A DNA stretch of 64,000 nucleotides from an uncultured Pelagibacteraceae bacterium (lineage in GTDB: Bacteria > Pseudomonadota > Alphaproteobacteria > Pelagibacterales > AG-422-B15). Positions within the stretch are counted from its first letter, which is position 1, and every line of letters starts with the position of its first letter. The DNA is taken from positions 232,962 through 296,961 of the forward strand of contig CACNSH010000002.1 of assembly GCA_902622985.1 (NCBI GenBank), written 5' to 3'. A program made the position numbers and the translations under genes. This document shows positions 1 to 8,953 of this stretch, piece after piece. The notes under the pieces are model-generated. The model ran no database searches. It was not told the origin of the DNA and saw only the letters and a list, made by a program, of their open reading frames with translations.

Positions 1-81
1 TGACCAATGACCGTCTGCTAATGCCATTGACGATATGGCGCTAATAGCCAATCCAATTATTAATAATTTTAAATTTTTCAC
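1..81 (-). CDS. Secreted protein, N-terminus only (cut by window edge)
   Basis: The minus strand shows a strong ribosome binding site (GGAGG, 7 nt before the start) followed by a GTG start at 81 and 27 open codons running off the left edge. The visible peptide begins MKNLKLLIIGLAIS and continues to an alanine-rich ALADG stretch. This is a typical Sec signal peptide with two lysines, a hydrophobic core and an ALA-type cleavage site near residue 22. Only the signal peptide and about five mature residues are visible, so the function cannot be read. It follows two small membrane-protein genes on the same strand. Confidence 0.6.
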   Translation of the reverse strand, partial: MKNLKLLIIGLAISAISSMALADGHWS

Positions 82-165
82 TTAATTTCCTCCAAATTGA
101 AATAAACAGAGAAATAGGGTCTATTAAATTTACTAAATGAGCAAGAAAAATGTTAGTTTTACTTA

Positions 166-393
166 TTATTTTTGAAGTCTATTCCAAAGATATATAATTA
201 TTGCAACAGAAATTATACCCACAACACCCTCGCTACCTAGTTGGTTAATTAAACCCACTAAGTTCTGAGTAATATTTTTTCCCAGAAAGGGTGATGATGG
301 TCCAAAGAGTATTTCTAAGATTATAGCTATAGCTATCAACAATAAGCCAAAATCAATGATTTCCCTTAATATTTGCTTAATTCTTGAGATCAT
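166..393 (-). CDS. Small hydrophobic membrane protein, paralog of its upstream neighbour
   Basis: This 75-aa protein has a basic N-terminus (ISRIKQILRE), a first hydrophobic segment at about residues 14-30, a short polar stretch with PFLG at about 35-38, and a second hydrophobic segment at about 50-70 ending in basic residues. It aligns over nearly its whole length with the 71-aa product of 447-662; both carry PF(V/L)G, a (V/I)NQLG element and GVVG(L/I)I. I do not recognise the family. The pair looks like an old tandem duplication. Its ribosome binding site (GGAGGTGAT) lies inside a long hairpin at 407-440, so translation may be controlled or coupled to the gene before it. Function unknown; a two-helix inner-membrane protein is the best description. 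Confidence 0.7.
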   Translation of the reverse strand: MISRIKQILREIIDFGLLLIAIAIILEILFGPSSPFLGKNITQNLVGLINQLGSEGVVGIISVAIIIYLWNRLQK

Positions 394-406
394 ATTTTTA
401 AATTCT

Positions 407-440
407 TATCACCTCCCATGAGCAAACATGGGAAGTGATA
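407..440 (-). promoter_or_regulatory. Intercistronic hairpin covering a ribosome binding site
   Basis: A near-perfect inverted repeat lies between the two small membrane-protein genes. Arms at 407-420 and 427-440 pair along 13 of 14 positions around a 6-nt loop. Read on the minus strand, the 3' arm contains GGGAGGTGATA, which includes an excellent Shine-Dalgarno sequence for the gene starting at 393. No T-run follows, so it is not a standard intrinsic terminator. It could restrict translation of the downstream gene or stabilise the upstream message; both are inference. Confidence 0.6.
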
Positions 441-446
441 ATATAT

Positions 447-662
447 TTAGTCTCTAAACAACCAGAGAATAACACCAACAGCTATTAATCCAACAACACC
501 GGCATTTCCTAACTGGTTCACAAGAGATACGATATTGCTGGCTATATTGCCAACAAATGGGATACTTCCACCGCTAAGCAGGCCAACAACAATACCCAAA
601 GCTAGCAATGAAAGACCAAGACTGGTAAGAGCCTTTATCGCGTTCTGTGCGTTTCTAATCAT
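447..662 (-). CDS. Small hydrophobic membrane protein, first of a tandem pair
   Basis: This 71-aa protein has a basic amphipathic N-terminus (MIRNAQNAIKALT), a hydrophobic segment at about residues 14-30, a PFVG loop, and a second hydrophobic segment at about 50-69 ending LWLFRD. It has a good ribosome binding site (GAGGGGG, 6 nt before ATG). It resembles the next gene (166-393) along its whole length, with the shared block VNQLG..GVVGLI. The family is not recognised. Size and topology would also fit a holin-like, toxin-like or stress membrane peptide, but nothing specific supports those. A TATAAT box sits about 60 nt upstream. Confidence 0.7.
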   Translation of the reverse strand: MIRNAQNAIKALTSLGLSLLALGIVVGLLSGGSIPFVGNIASNIVSLVNQLGNAGVVGLIAVGVILWLFRD

Positions 663-695
663 AACTTTCCCCCTCGTTATGTTTTTTAGATGAAA

Positions 696-727
696 GTACT
701 ACATTTAGTACATAAATGAACATTATA
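696..727 (-). promoter_or_regulatory. Possible promoter with adjacent inverted repeat for the small membrane genes
   Basis: On the minus strand a perfect TATAAT lies at 727-722, within the 191-nt spacer upstream of the gene starting at 662. No convincing -35 hexamer is present at the right distance. Just downstream, GTACT at 696-700 and AGTAC at 707-711 form an inverted repeat with a 6-nt spacer, where an operator could sit. The rest of the spacer (663-853) is AT-rich with no other gene seen. Confidence 0.3.
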
Positions 728-853
728 TTCAAAATGTGGTAAAACAAGCTTCTTTTAAAATTTAAGTAATTGAATTTGTTTGTTTTTTCTTAAAATATTC
801 AAAAATGTCACATTTATACAACATTATTTTTGTATATGTGTGAGGAGTTGATT

Positions 854-2380
854 CTATTCAATCTGCATTAATAGCTCTAAGGCTAGCTGGTTAATATTTA
901 AGGTTGTTGAGGAAAGCCCAAATATTTTCCTATCAGGTCTGAGGATTATTTCCCCTATTTCTAAGTATTCCGATAACTCGGAACCAACACTAAAACCAGT
1001 ATAATCGTGAATAAATTTAAAGTTTAAGTTTATCAGTTTTTTATAAACGTCCTCATCTAATTTATTTTTGACGTCTTTTTTTGAAAATATCGCAAAACAG
1101 TTTCCAACTATTTTATCTAAACAGCCATTATCTTCATTATTAGTAATTTCTCTATTGAAAAGTCTTCTATTTATTATCAGTTCATTTTGAGAATTACTGA
1201 AAATACCTCTTTTTGTATCTTTTTCTAAAATACTGTTTCTTTTTCCGAATGCTTGATCTCTAGCCTCTGGTGCAATTGCCTCTTCTAAAGGGATATTTTT
1301 CTGAAATGCCATGGATAATGAGTCAATTAATTGTCCAAGTGCTATAGACGATTTTATTGTTTGCTTTACTTGTTCTAATCTTTCTAAACTATAAGAAAGA
1401 AGTAGATCTTTATTACAATTAGAATTTACAACCATATTAATTTTCCATACCAAATTTAATATATCTCTAATACCAGTATTCAGTCCTTGACTTGCGTAGG
1501 GTGGCATTTGGTAAGCAGAATCTCCTATTAAGAATACATAGTCTTTTTGAAAGGACTTTGCAAAAGACCCTCTAAATTTTTGAATAAATACATTTTCAAT
1601 TTCATACTGATCAGGTTCAATCCATTGTGAAATTAAATTTTTAATATTATTTATTTGAATTGCTTTTTGATGTTGCTCGCCTGCAAGTAATTGAAATTCA
1701 AATCTATGCCTTCTACTTGATTGAGAGATAAAGGTAGTTGGTCTTGTGTCGTCACAAATTTGCCTGAAAACGTTTTCTAAACTATAATTAGGCTTGAGTA
1801 ATATATCAACTAGAAGCCAATTTTTTGAGTATCTCTGGTCAACAGTTTCGATGTCTAATTTTTTTCTAACTAAAGAATTAGTACCATCACATGCTATAAG
1901 GTAAAGTGCTTCAAAATGATTTAGCTTATTACCACTTTTTATATCGAGCCTTACTTTGTTATCATTTGTATTAAAATTAATAAGCTCATTATCGAATAGT
2001 AAATCTATATTATCATCTGCTTTACACTCTTTTCTTATTATTTTTTCAATTTCTGGCTGAAAAAAAGTACAAATAGAAGGAAAGCCGTTATCAGTGTTTA
2101 ATACAGGATTACGCTGAATCACTCTTCCATTAGTTAGTACAATATCAATGAAATCTGGTTTATTTAGTAATTCCTTAAGCGAGTCATATAATCCAATACT
2201 TTCCAGTAAACGTAAGCTTTCATCATCGAATGATATGGCATTTGAAGAAAATTCAGCATCTGATCTCGATTCAATAACTAGTGTTCTGAGGTTGTATTGG
2301 CTACATACTTTTGCACAGATTTGCCCAATTAGTCCAAAGCCCACAATTGCAACATCATATTGATTATTATTACTAGTCAA
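854..2380 (-). CDS. FAD-dependent aromatic-type monooxygenase (MhpA/PheA-like)
   Basis: This is a group A flavoprotein hydroxylase, a family that uses NAD(P)H and O2 to hydroxylate usually aromatic substrates. It has the N-terminal FAD-binding GFGLIG motif, then a GDSAYQMPPYASQGLN segment followed by RDILNLVWK, the second FAD motif typical of the MhpA/TfdB group (normally GDAAH; here His is replaced by Tyr). The best start is TTG at 2380, 5 nt after AGGAG, giving 508 aa; an upstream ATG at 2422 would add residues not seen in the family and lacks this site. The C-terminal third is divergent and short. It is divergent from the amidinotransferase gene at 2470 and may belong to the same pathway. 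The substrate cannot be read. Confidence 0.8.
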   Translation of the reverse strand: MTSNNNQYDVAIVGFGLIGQICAKVCSQYNLRTLVIESRSDAEFSSNAISFDDESLRLLESIGLYDSLKELLNKPDFIDIVLTNGRVIQRNPVLNTDNGFPSICTFFQPEIEKIIRKECKADDNIDLLFDNELINFNTNDNKVRLDIKSGNKLNHFEALYLIACDGTNSLVRKKLDIETVDQRYSKNWLLVDILLKPNYSLENVFRQICDDTRPTTFISQSSRRHRFEFQLLAGEQHQKAIQINNIKNLISQWIEPDQYEIENVFIQKFRGSFAKSFQKDYVFLIGDSAYQMPPYASQGLNTGIRDILNLVWKINMVVNSNCNKDLLLSYSLERLEQVKQTIKSSIALGQLIDSLSMAFQKNIPLEEAIAPEARDQAFGKRNSILEKDTKRGIFSNSQNELIINRRLFNREITNNEDNGCLDKIVGNCFAIFSKKDVKNKLDEDVYKKLINLNFKFIHDYTGFSVGSELSEYLEIGEIILRPDRKIFGLSSTTLNINQLALELLMQIE

Positions 2381-2469
2381 AAAAACTCCTAGATAATGAA
2401 ATCGCTTGACTCTTACTTTCAATTTAGTTTGAATTCAAGCCATTATTTAATTTAATAAAAAGATTTTAA

Positions 2470-3576
2470 ATGGTTAAAATAGTAAATTCATGGAATGAGT
2501 GGGATCCACTAAAACACATAATTGTTGGAAGAGCAGATAATTGTTGTATTGCTCCAGTTGAGCCTGCAATGGCTCCAAAAATTCCTGAAGATTCTGACAT
2601 GAAAGGTAAGTTTGGACCAAGGCCACAACAAACAATTGATAGAGCAAATTATTTGCTCGATAATTTCTCAGATATTTTAGAGAAAAGAGGAATAAAAGTA
2701 GATCGTCCATCACCACTGGATTTCAACCAAAAAATTGGTACTCCAGATTGGAGCATAGAAACAATGTTTGGCTGTATGCCTCCTAGAGATGTTATACTTA
2801 CTTTAGGCAGTGAGATGCTAGAGGCTACAATGTCCTTTCGTTCAAGATGGTTTGAGTATTTATGTTATCGACCACTATTACAAAGCTTTTTTGAACAAGA
2901 TCCAGAAATGAGATGGGAAACTGCTCCAAAACCAAGGTTAACGAATAAATCTTACAGGGATAATTATCTTGCTGACGAAATAACAATGGACCAAAGATAC
3001 GAATGGGTTGCCGATAAAAAGTTTGTCACTACTGAAGAAGAGCCGCTATTTGATGCGGCTGATGTTTTAAGAATGGGAAAAGACTTATTTATTCAACATG
3101 GTTTCACAACAAATTTAAAAGGCATTGATTGGATCAGAAGACACTTTCCAGATCAGCGTATTCATGTTCTAAATTTCCCAACAGATCCTTTTCCTACACA
3201 TATTGATGCTACATTTACGCCATTGAGACCAGGACTGATATTAAATAATCCTGAAAGAAGACTGCCTGATGAGCAAAGAAAAATCTTTCATGATAATGAT
3301 TGGGAAATAGTCGAAGCCGCTAGACCTGCTCACAATTCTCCTCCTCCATTATGCTATTCAAGTGTATGGCTAAGCATGAATGTCCTTATGCTGGATCCAA
3401 AAACAGTTTGCGTTGAAGAAACTGAAGTTCACCAGATGGATCAACTAGATAAATTAAATTTTGAAGTTGTTCCTGTCCCTTTTAGGGATGCCTATCCATT
3501 TGGTGGAGCTTTACACTGCGCAACAACTGATGTTTATCGTGAAAGTAGTCAGGAGGATTACTTTACAAAACAATAA
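2470..3576 (+). CDS. L-arginine:acceptor amidinotransferase (glycine amidinotransferase-like)
   Basis: The family transfers the amidino group of arginine to an amine acceptor such as glycine, giving guanidinoacetate. The 368-aa protein aligns well with vertebrate mitochondrial GATM from memory. The catalytic Asp is D195 in FDAADVLRMGKD, the His is H244 in HIDATF, and the Cys is C350 in GGALHCATTD, and the spacing from Asp to His is identical (49 residues). The residues corresponding to human Asn300 and Met302 are F241 and T243, so acceptor specificity may differ. Phe at the first position is, as I recall, also found in cyanobacterial CyrA. The gene is divergent from a flavin hydroxylase and ends 4 nt before the convergent rodA. 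Guanidino-compound synthesis is the supported role; the product is unknown. Confidence 0.85.
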   Translation: MVKIVNSWNEWDPLKHIIVGRADNCCIAPVEPAMAPKIPEDSDMKGKFGPRPQQTIDRANYLLDNFSDILEKRGIKVDRPSPLDFNQKIGTPDWSIETMFGCMPPRDVILTLGSEMLEATMSFRSRWFEYLCYRPLLQSFFEQDPEMRWETAPKPRLTNKSYRDNYLADEITMDQRYEWVADKKFVTTEEEPLFDAADVLRMGKDLFIQHGFTTNLKGIDWIRRHFPDQRIHVLNFPTDPFPTHIDATFTPLRPGLILNNPERRLPDEQRKIFHDNDWEIVEAARPAHNSPPPLCYSSVWLSMNVLMLDPKTVCVEETEVHQMDQLDKLNFEVVPVPFRDAYPFGGALHCATTDVYRESSQEDYFTKQ

Positions 3577-3580
3577 TTTT

Positions 3581-4708
3581 TTAATAATTTGTTTTCTCAA
3601 TTATGATATTTCTATTGATGTAACAATTCATTAGAAGTCCAAATCCAAACATAACTGCCAACATTGAACTTCCTCCATAAGATATAAATGGAAGTGGAAC
3701 TCCTACTACGGGAAGTAAGCCTGTGACCATTCCAATATTAACAAAAACATAAATGAAAAAAACATTACATACTCCTAAAGATAAATATTTACTAAATAAA
3801 CTGCGACTTTTTAGTGCAAGTCGAATAGATATCATAATCAAGGCTGCATATATTAATAATATTAGCAACGTCCCTATGAAACCAAATTCCTCACCTAGCA
3901 TTGTAAATATGAAGTCTGTTTGCATTTCAGGAAGAAAATTAAGATGGCTCTGGGTGCCTTCCATGTAGCCTTTGCCAAATATACCACCAGAGCCGAGGGC
4001 AATTTTTGATTGCATTATGTGGTATCCATTTCCAAGAGGATCACGCTCAGGATTAAAAAAAGTGAGTACTCTGTCTTTCTGATAATCTTTAAGATATTGC
4101 CACAAAACTGGTAAGGAACATAAAATTGAAAATACACCTACTATAAAATATTTATAATTTAAACCTGAGATCCAAAAAAGACTTACTCCGCCAAGTAGAA
4201 TTATTAGAGCTGTACCTAAATCTGGCTGAGTAATTACTAAAAATACTGGGACGACAGTAATGATTAGTGGAATAATCAAAGTCTTAATAAAATTGCTATC
4301 ATTATTTATGGAATGAAAATACTTAGCTAAAGCTAGGATCAAAGTATATTTAACAAATTCGGAAGGTTGCAGACTTATACCAGCTATGTTGATCCATCGA
4401 GTAGCACCGTTACTTTCAATTCCAATAAAGGGAATAACGGCCAAAGATATAATACTCAGGAAAAAAATTACATATGCATATCCAAATATTAACCTTAAAT
4501 CAAAGAATATGACTAAAAAAAAGATTATTAATCCAAGTATAAATCTTTGAGAGTGCTTCAATGGCCACGAGTTAAATTCACCATTTGAGATACTCAATAA
4601 TGCCGCCAAACCAACAAAAAATAATATAATTATTAAACCCAATAGAGGATAATTTATACTTTTTATCTTAGTAAAGGCTGAACTGTAAATATTATTTTGA
4701 TTAAACAT
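3581..4708 (-). CDS. rodA: Rod-shape peptidoglycan glycosyltransferase RodA
   Basis: RodA is the SEDS-family polymerase that builds glycan strands from lipid II with PBP2 during side-wall elongation. The 375-aa protein has about ten membrane segments and the SEDS signatures GLQPSEFVKY-like (here ISLQPSEFVKYTLILALAKY), TQPDLGTAL, and GVPLPFISYGGSS near the C-terminus. It overlaps the end of mrdA by 8 nt and is the last gene of leuA-mreBCD-mrdA-rodA. It ends 4 nt from the convergent amidinotransferase gene, so no room is left for a separate terminator. Confidence 0.95.
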   Translation of the reverse strand: MFNQNNIYSSAFTKIKSINYPLLGLIIILFFVGLAALLSISNGEFNSWPLKHSQRFILGLIIFFLVIFFDLRLIFGYAYVIFFLSIISLAVIPFIGIESNGATRWINIAGISLQPSEFVKYTLILALAKYFHSINNDSNFIKTLIIPLIITVVPVFLVITQPDLGTALIILLGGVSLFWISGLNYKYFIVGVFSILCSLPVLWQYLKDYQKDRVLTFFNPERDPLGNGYHIMQSKIALGSGGIFGKGYMEGTQSHLNFLPEMQTDFIFTMLGEEFGFIGTLLILLIYAALIMISIRLALKSRSLFSKYLSLGVCNVFFIYVFVNIGMVTGLLPVVGVPLPFISYGGSSMLAVMFGFGLLMNCYINRNIIIEKTNY

Positions 4709-6572
4709 TAAATATTTCGTTTCGTTTTAAACTGAGTTTTTTATCAAATAAATATTTAAATATATCTGATGCAATTGGAGCTGCAGATCCAGATCCACTT
4801 CCTCCGTGTTCAACAATTACAGAAACTGCATATTTAGGATCTGTAGTTGGACCGTATCCAATAAAAAGACCATGATCTCTTTTTTCCCAGGGCAAATCTT
4901 TATTTTTTATTAAACCCTCTTCTCTTTCTTTAATTGATATCGCCCGTACCTGAGATGTGCCTGTTTTACCTGCCATTTTGTACTCACCAATAATTCTAGA
5001 TCTATAAGAAGTCCCCCCAGGGGCATTTGTGGCTGCGTCTAAAGCGTTTTTTATAATTTTTAGATATTTAGGATCTGCGATAATTCGCTCATCATAAACA
5101 GTTGGGACATCATTATCATATATTAATTTTGGATTAAGCCTATTTCCATCATTAATTAGTTGAGCTAACGCGAGAGATAGCTGTGCTGCAGTCGTTAAAA
5201 AATATCCTTGACCTATACCAGCAGATAATGTTTCACCAACCATCCATCTAGTTCCAAGATTTTCTAATTTCCATTGTTTATTTGGAACTACTCCACTTTT
5301 TTCTTCATAAAGAGATTTGAAAACTTTTTCTCCTAAACCATATCTTTTACAAACTTCTGCAATTTTATTAATACCTATCCTTCTTGCAATTTGATAAAAA
5401 TAGACATCACAAGAAACCTTTATAGCCTCTGTCATATCTACATTTCCATGCCCTTCCTTCTTCCAGCAATGAAATGTTTTGTATCCTGAATCTAGACTAG
5501 TATCTTCTATTTGGTGTTTTCCATTGCAAAAAAAAGTTTCTCTATGAGAAACTCCTGACTCTAAGGCTGCAAGCGCAACAAATGGTTTTATGGTTGATCC
5601 AGGAGGATATTGATTGGATATCGATTTATTAATCAATGGTTTATATTTATTTGATAAAAGGTTTTCCCAAGTTTCATTTGAAATAGATTTACTAAATATA
5701 TTTGGATCATAGGATGGCGAGGAAGCCAATGCATAAAACTCGCCATTTTTAACATTAATAACAGAGACGCTTCCACTAAGTCCTTTAAGTCTCTCATAGC
5801 AAAATTTTTGCAATTCTGAGTCAATTGTAAGCTGTACGTAGTTACCTTGCACGCTATTTACTCGATCAAGTTCCCTAATTTCTCGTCCACTAGCATTAAC
5901 TTCAATATTTTTATTGCCGAGTTTACCTCGTAAAATTGCATCTTTGGCTTTTTCTACACCAATCTTGCCTGCTTTCGCTGTGCTTAGTTTAGATAACGGG
6001 TTTGATTCTTCTTCACTTTTACTTATTGTAGAAACATACCCAATCAAATGTGAGTGCGATTCTCCTTGAGTATAGTATCTTTTGAATCCAATTTGAGGAT
6101 AAACGCCCTCTAATTTATGGATATTTACATTTATTTTAGAGAACTCCTGCCATGTCAAGTCATCGACAATTCCGATGGGAATAAATTTTTTTCTTGAATT
6201 TACTTCTTTTAATATTTTTTCTATATCAATATTAGCTTTTGGTAATATTGATTTTAAATTTACTAATGATCTTTTTACGTCTCTGGTTTCTTCTTTTATA
6301 ATTATAACTTCATATTTTTGTTTATTAATCGCAATTGGTCGCCCCTGTAAATCAAAAATAATACCTCTTTCCGGCTCGAGAAATCTATGTGTTATTCTAT
6401 TTTTATCTGATAATTTTTTATAGTTACTATTCTTAGCGATTTGTAAATAAGCCAGTCTTCCAATAAGTGCTGAGAATATACCGGCTTTAGCAATTGTGAC
6501 AAGCGCCGCTCTTCTATTAATTAAATTTTCAGTATCATATTTTTGAAAAATAAAATTACCTGATTTTTTCAT
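4701..6572 (-). CDS. mrdA: Penicillin-binding protein 2, elongation transpeptidase
   Basis: This class B PBP cross-links peptidoglycan in the elongasome together with RodA. Of 623 aa, one membrane anchor lies at about 22-43, a PBP dimerisation domain at about 60-235, and the transpeptidase domain follows. The active-site motifs are visible: S326-T-I-K329 (in PPGSTIKP), S387-C-D389 and K536-T-G-T. Length is normal for PBP2. The start overlaps mreD by 17 nt and the end overlaps rodA by 8 nt, indicating translational coupling within the mre operon. Confidence 0.95.
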   Translation of the reverse strand: MKKSGNFIFQKYDTENLINRRAALVTIAKAGIFSALIGRLAYLQIAKNSNYKKLSDKNRITHRFLEPERGIIFDLQGRPIAINKQKYEVIIIKEETRDVKRSLVNLKSILPKANIDIEKILKEVNSRKKFIPIGIVDDLTWQEFSKINVNIHKLEGVYPQIGFKRYYTQGESHSHLIGYVSTISKSEEESNPLSKLSTAKAGKIGVEKAKDAILRGKLGNKNIEVNASGREIRELDRVNSVQGNYVQLTIDSELQKFCYERLKGLSGSVSVINVKNGEFYALASSPSYDPNIFSKSISNETWENLLSNKYKPLINKSISNQYPPGSTIKPFVALAALESGVSHRETFFCNGKHQIEDTSLDSGYKTFHCWKKEGHGNVDMTEAIKVSCDVYFYQIARRIGINKIAEVCKRYGLGEKVFKSLYEEKSGVVPNKQWKLENLGTRWMVGETLSAGIGQGYFLTTAAQLSLALAQLINDGNRLNPKLIYDNDVPTVYDERIIADPKYLKIIKNALDAATNAPGGTSYRSRIIGEYKMAGKTGTSQVRAISIKEREEGLIKNKDLPWEKRDHGLFIGYGPTTDPKYAVSVIVEHGGSGSGSAAPIASDIFKYLFDKKLSLKRNEIFNV

Positions 6573-7041
6573 ATTTTTTCTGACTATGTATAGTTATTAA
6601 GTTTATGGGCAGGTATAATAAAACAATTACTAAGAAAGATGATAATTCACCGACAGATAAGTAGTTGAGTTGGTAATTAAAATAGATAAATAAATTTTTA
6701 AAAATAAATAATATTAACAACCCTATAATAAATATAATAAATTTTAATTTTTGTTGTTCGAATAATCCATTAATTGAGCTTATTTGGCTTAAAACATAGA
6801 AGAATAAAAAGATACTTCCAGAATAACCTAAATTCATTCCAAGCAAAATATCTTGAAAAGTGCCCCAAACGAAAAGAAAAAGGGGAACTAACCATTCACT
6901 CTCTTTCCATTTTATTGAATATAAAAATATGCACAGCATTAAAGTAAAATCAATTAGATTAAAATTAAACACATTGTTTAATGATATAAAAAAAAGAAAA
7001 AATCCATTTAATATCAAATAGCCTTTGAAGCTTAGATTCAT
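6556..7041 (-). CDS. mreD: Rod shape-determining membrane protein MreD
   Basis: The 161-aa protein is almost entirely hydrophobic with about five membrane segments, as expected for MreD, an inner-membrane partner of MreC in the elongasome. Sequence conservation in this family is weak; identification rests on hydrophobicity, length and its exact place between mreC (3-nt gap) and mrdA (17-nt overlap). It is rich in Phe, Ile and Asn, in line with the AT bias of the window. Confidence 0.85.
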   Translation of the reverse strand: MNLSFKGYLILNGFFLFFISLNNVFNFNLIDFTLMLCIFLYSIKWKESEWLVPLFLFVWGTFQDILLGMNLGYSGSIFLFFYVLSQISSINGLFEQQKLKFIIFIIGLLILFIFKNLFIYFNYQLNYLSVGELSSFLVIVLLYLPINLITIHSQKKYEKIR

Positions 7042-7044
7042 TTA

Positions 7045-7884
7045 TTAACTTTCTTTTTTAAGTTTATAATTTAATAATTTCACATGTGATAAAGCTGCAA
7101 TATTTTCAAATATACTAATCTCGATTTCATTTGATTTTTTTCCAACTACTTGGCCAATCAATTGAAATGGAGGAAAAATTCCACCTTTTCCTGATGTTGT
7201 AACTAAGTCTCCAATGCTAATTTTTTCAATATGTTCAACAAATCCTATAGTTGGATTTTCTCGACCTTGACCTATTAAAATGCCGTGATAACCATCTTGA
7301 GAAATTATCACTGGAATTCTGCTGTTGATGTTGCTTATTAGAAGTACGCGAGAGAGACTCTCACCAACATGAGATACTCTGCCAATTATCCCATTAGATC
7401 CTGCAACTGGCATGTCCACTTTGATATTTTCTTTTTTTCCTGAATTAACAATTAATGTGCCGTTAAAATTATTTGAAAAATCACCAACTATTCTTGAAGT
7501 TTTAAAATCAAATTCAATATCATTTGACGCATTTAATAGCCGTTCATATTGAGCGATTTTAAGTTTCATAGAAACTATCTCTTGAAAACTAGCAGAATCA
7601 AGTAATTGCATGTCTTTGAACCTTTGGTTTTCTTCATAAATGTTTTGGATCTCGTAAATACTTTCAAGTCCATTTTTGATTAGATTAATAGGACTGGAAA
7701 CAATTGAAGTAATTGAGTAAACGGTATTTATACTTTTAGCTCTAAATTCATTTGAAAAATTGCTATTGTCAAATCGCCCAAAATAAAAAACAAGTGAAAA
7801 TATGATTAAACCTATAGGAATAAGAATAGAAATGTAGCTACTCTTTTTAACATATCTTGAGTAAAAATTACGTGATGTCCTCAC
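7045..7884 (-). CDS. mreC: Rod shape-determining protein MreC
   Basis: MreC is a periplasmic bitopic scaffold linking MreB and MreD to the PBP2/RodA synthase. The 279-aa protein has a short cytoplasmic N-terminus, one membrane segment at about residues 17-35, a coiled-coil stretch at about 75-115, and the beta-rich MreC domain with NSGKKENIKVDMPV, GIIGRVSHVG and the TSGKGGIFPP element near 230. It starts 13 nt after mreB and is 3 nt from mreD. Confidence 0.93.
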   Translation of the reverse strand: MRTSRNFYSRYVKKSSYISILIPIGLIIFSLVFYFGRFDNSNFSNEFRAKSINTVYSITSIVSSPINLIKNGLESIYEIQNIYEENQRFKDMQLLDSASFQEIVSMKLKIAQYERLLNASNDIEFDFKTSRIVGDFSNNFNGTLIVNSGKKENIKVDMPVAGSNGIIGRVSHVGESLSRVLLISNINSRIPVIISQDGYHGILIGQGRENPTIGFVEHIEKISIGDLVTTSGKGGIFPPFQLIGQVVGKKSNEIEISIFENIAALSHVKLLNYKLKKES

Positions 7885-7897
7885 TGTCAGACTTTAA

Positions 7898-8950
<1,053 letters not shown>

Positions 8951-8953
8951 TTA

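Noticed and set aside
407..440. Hairpin read as a rho-independent terminator
   Set aside because: No T-run follows on either strand; on the minus strand the ribosome binding site of the next gene is inside it.
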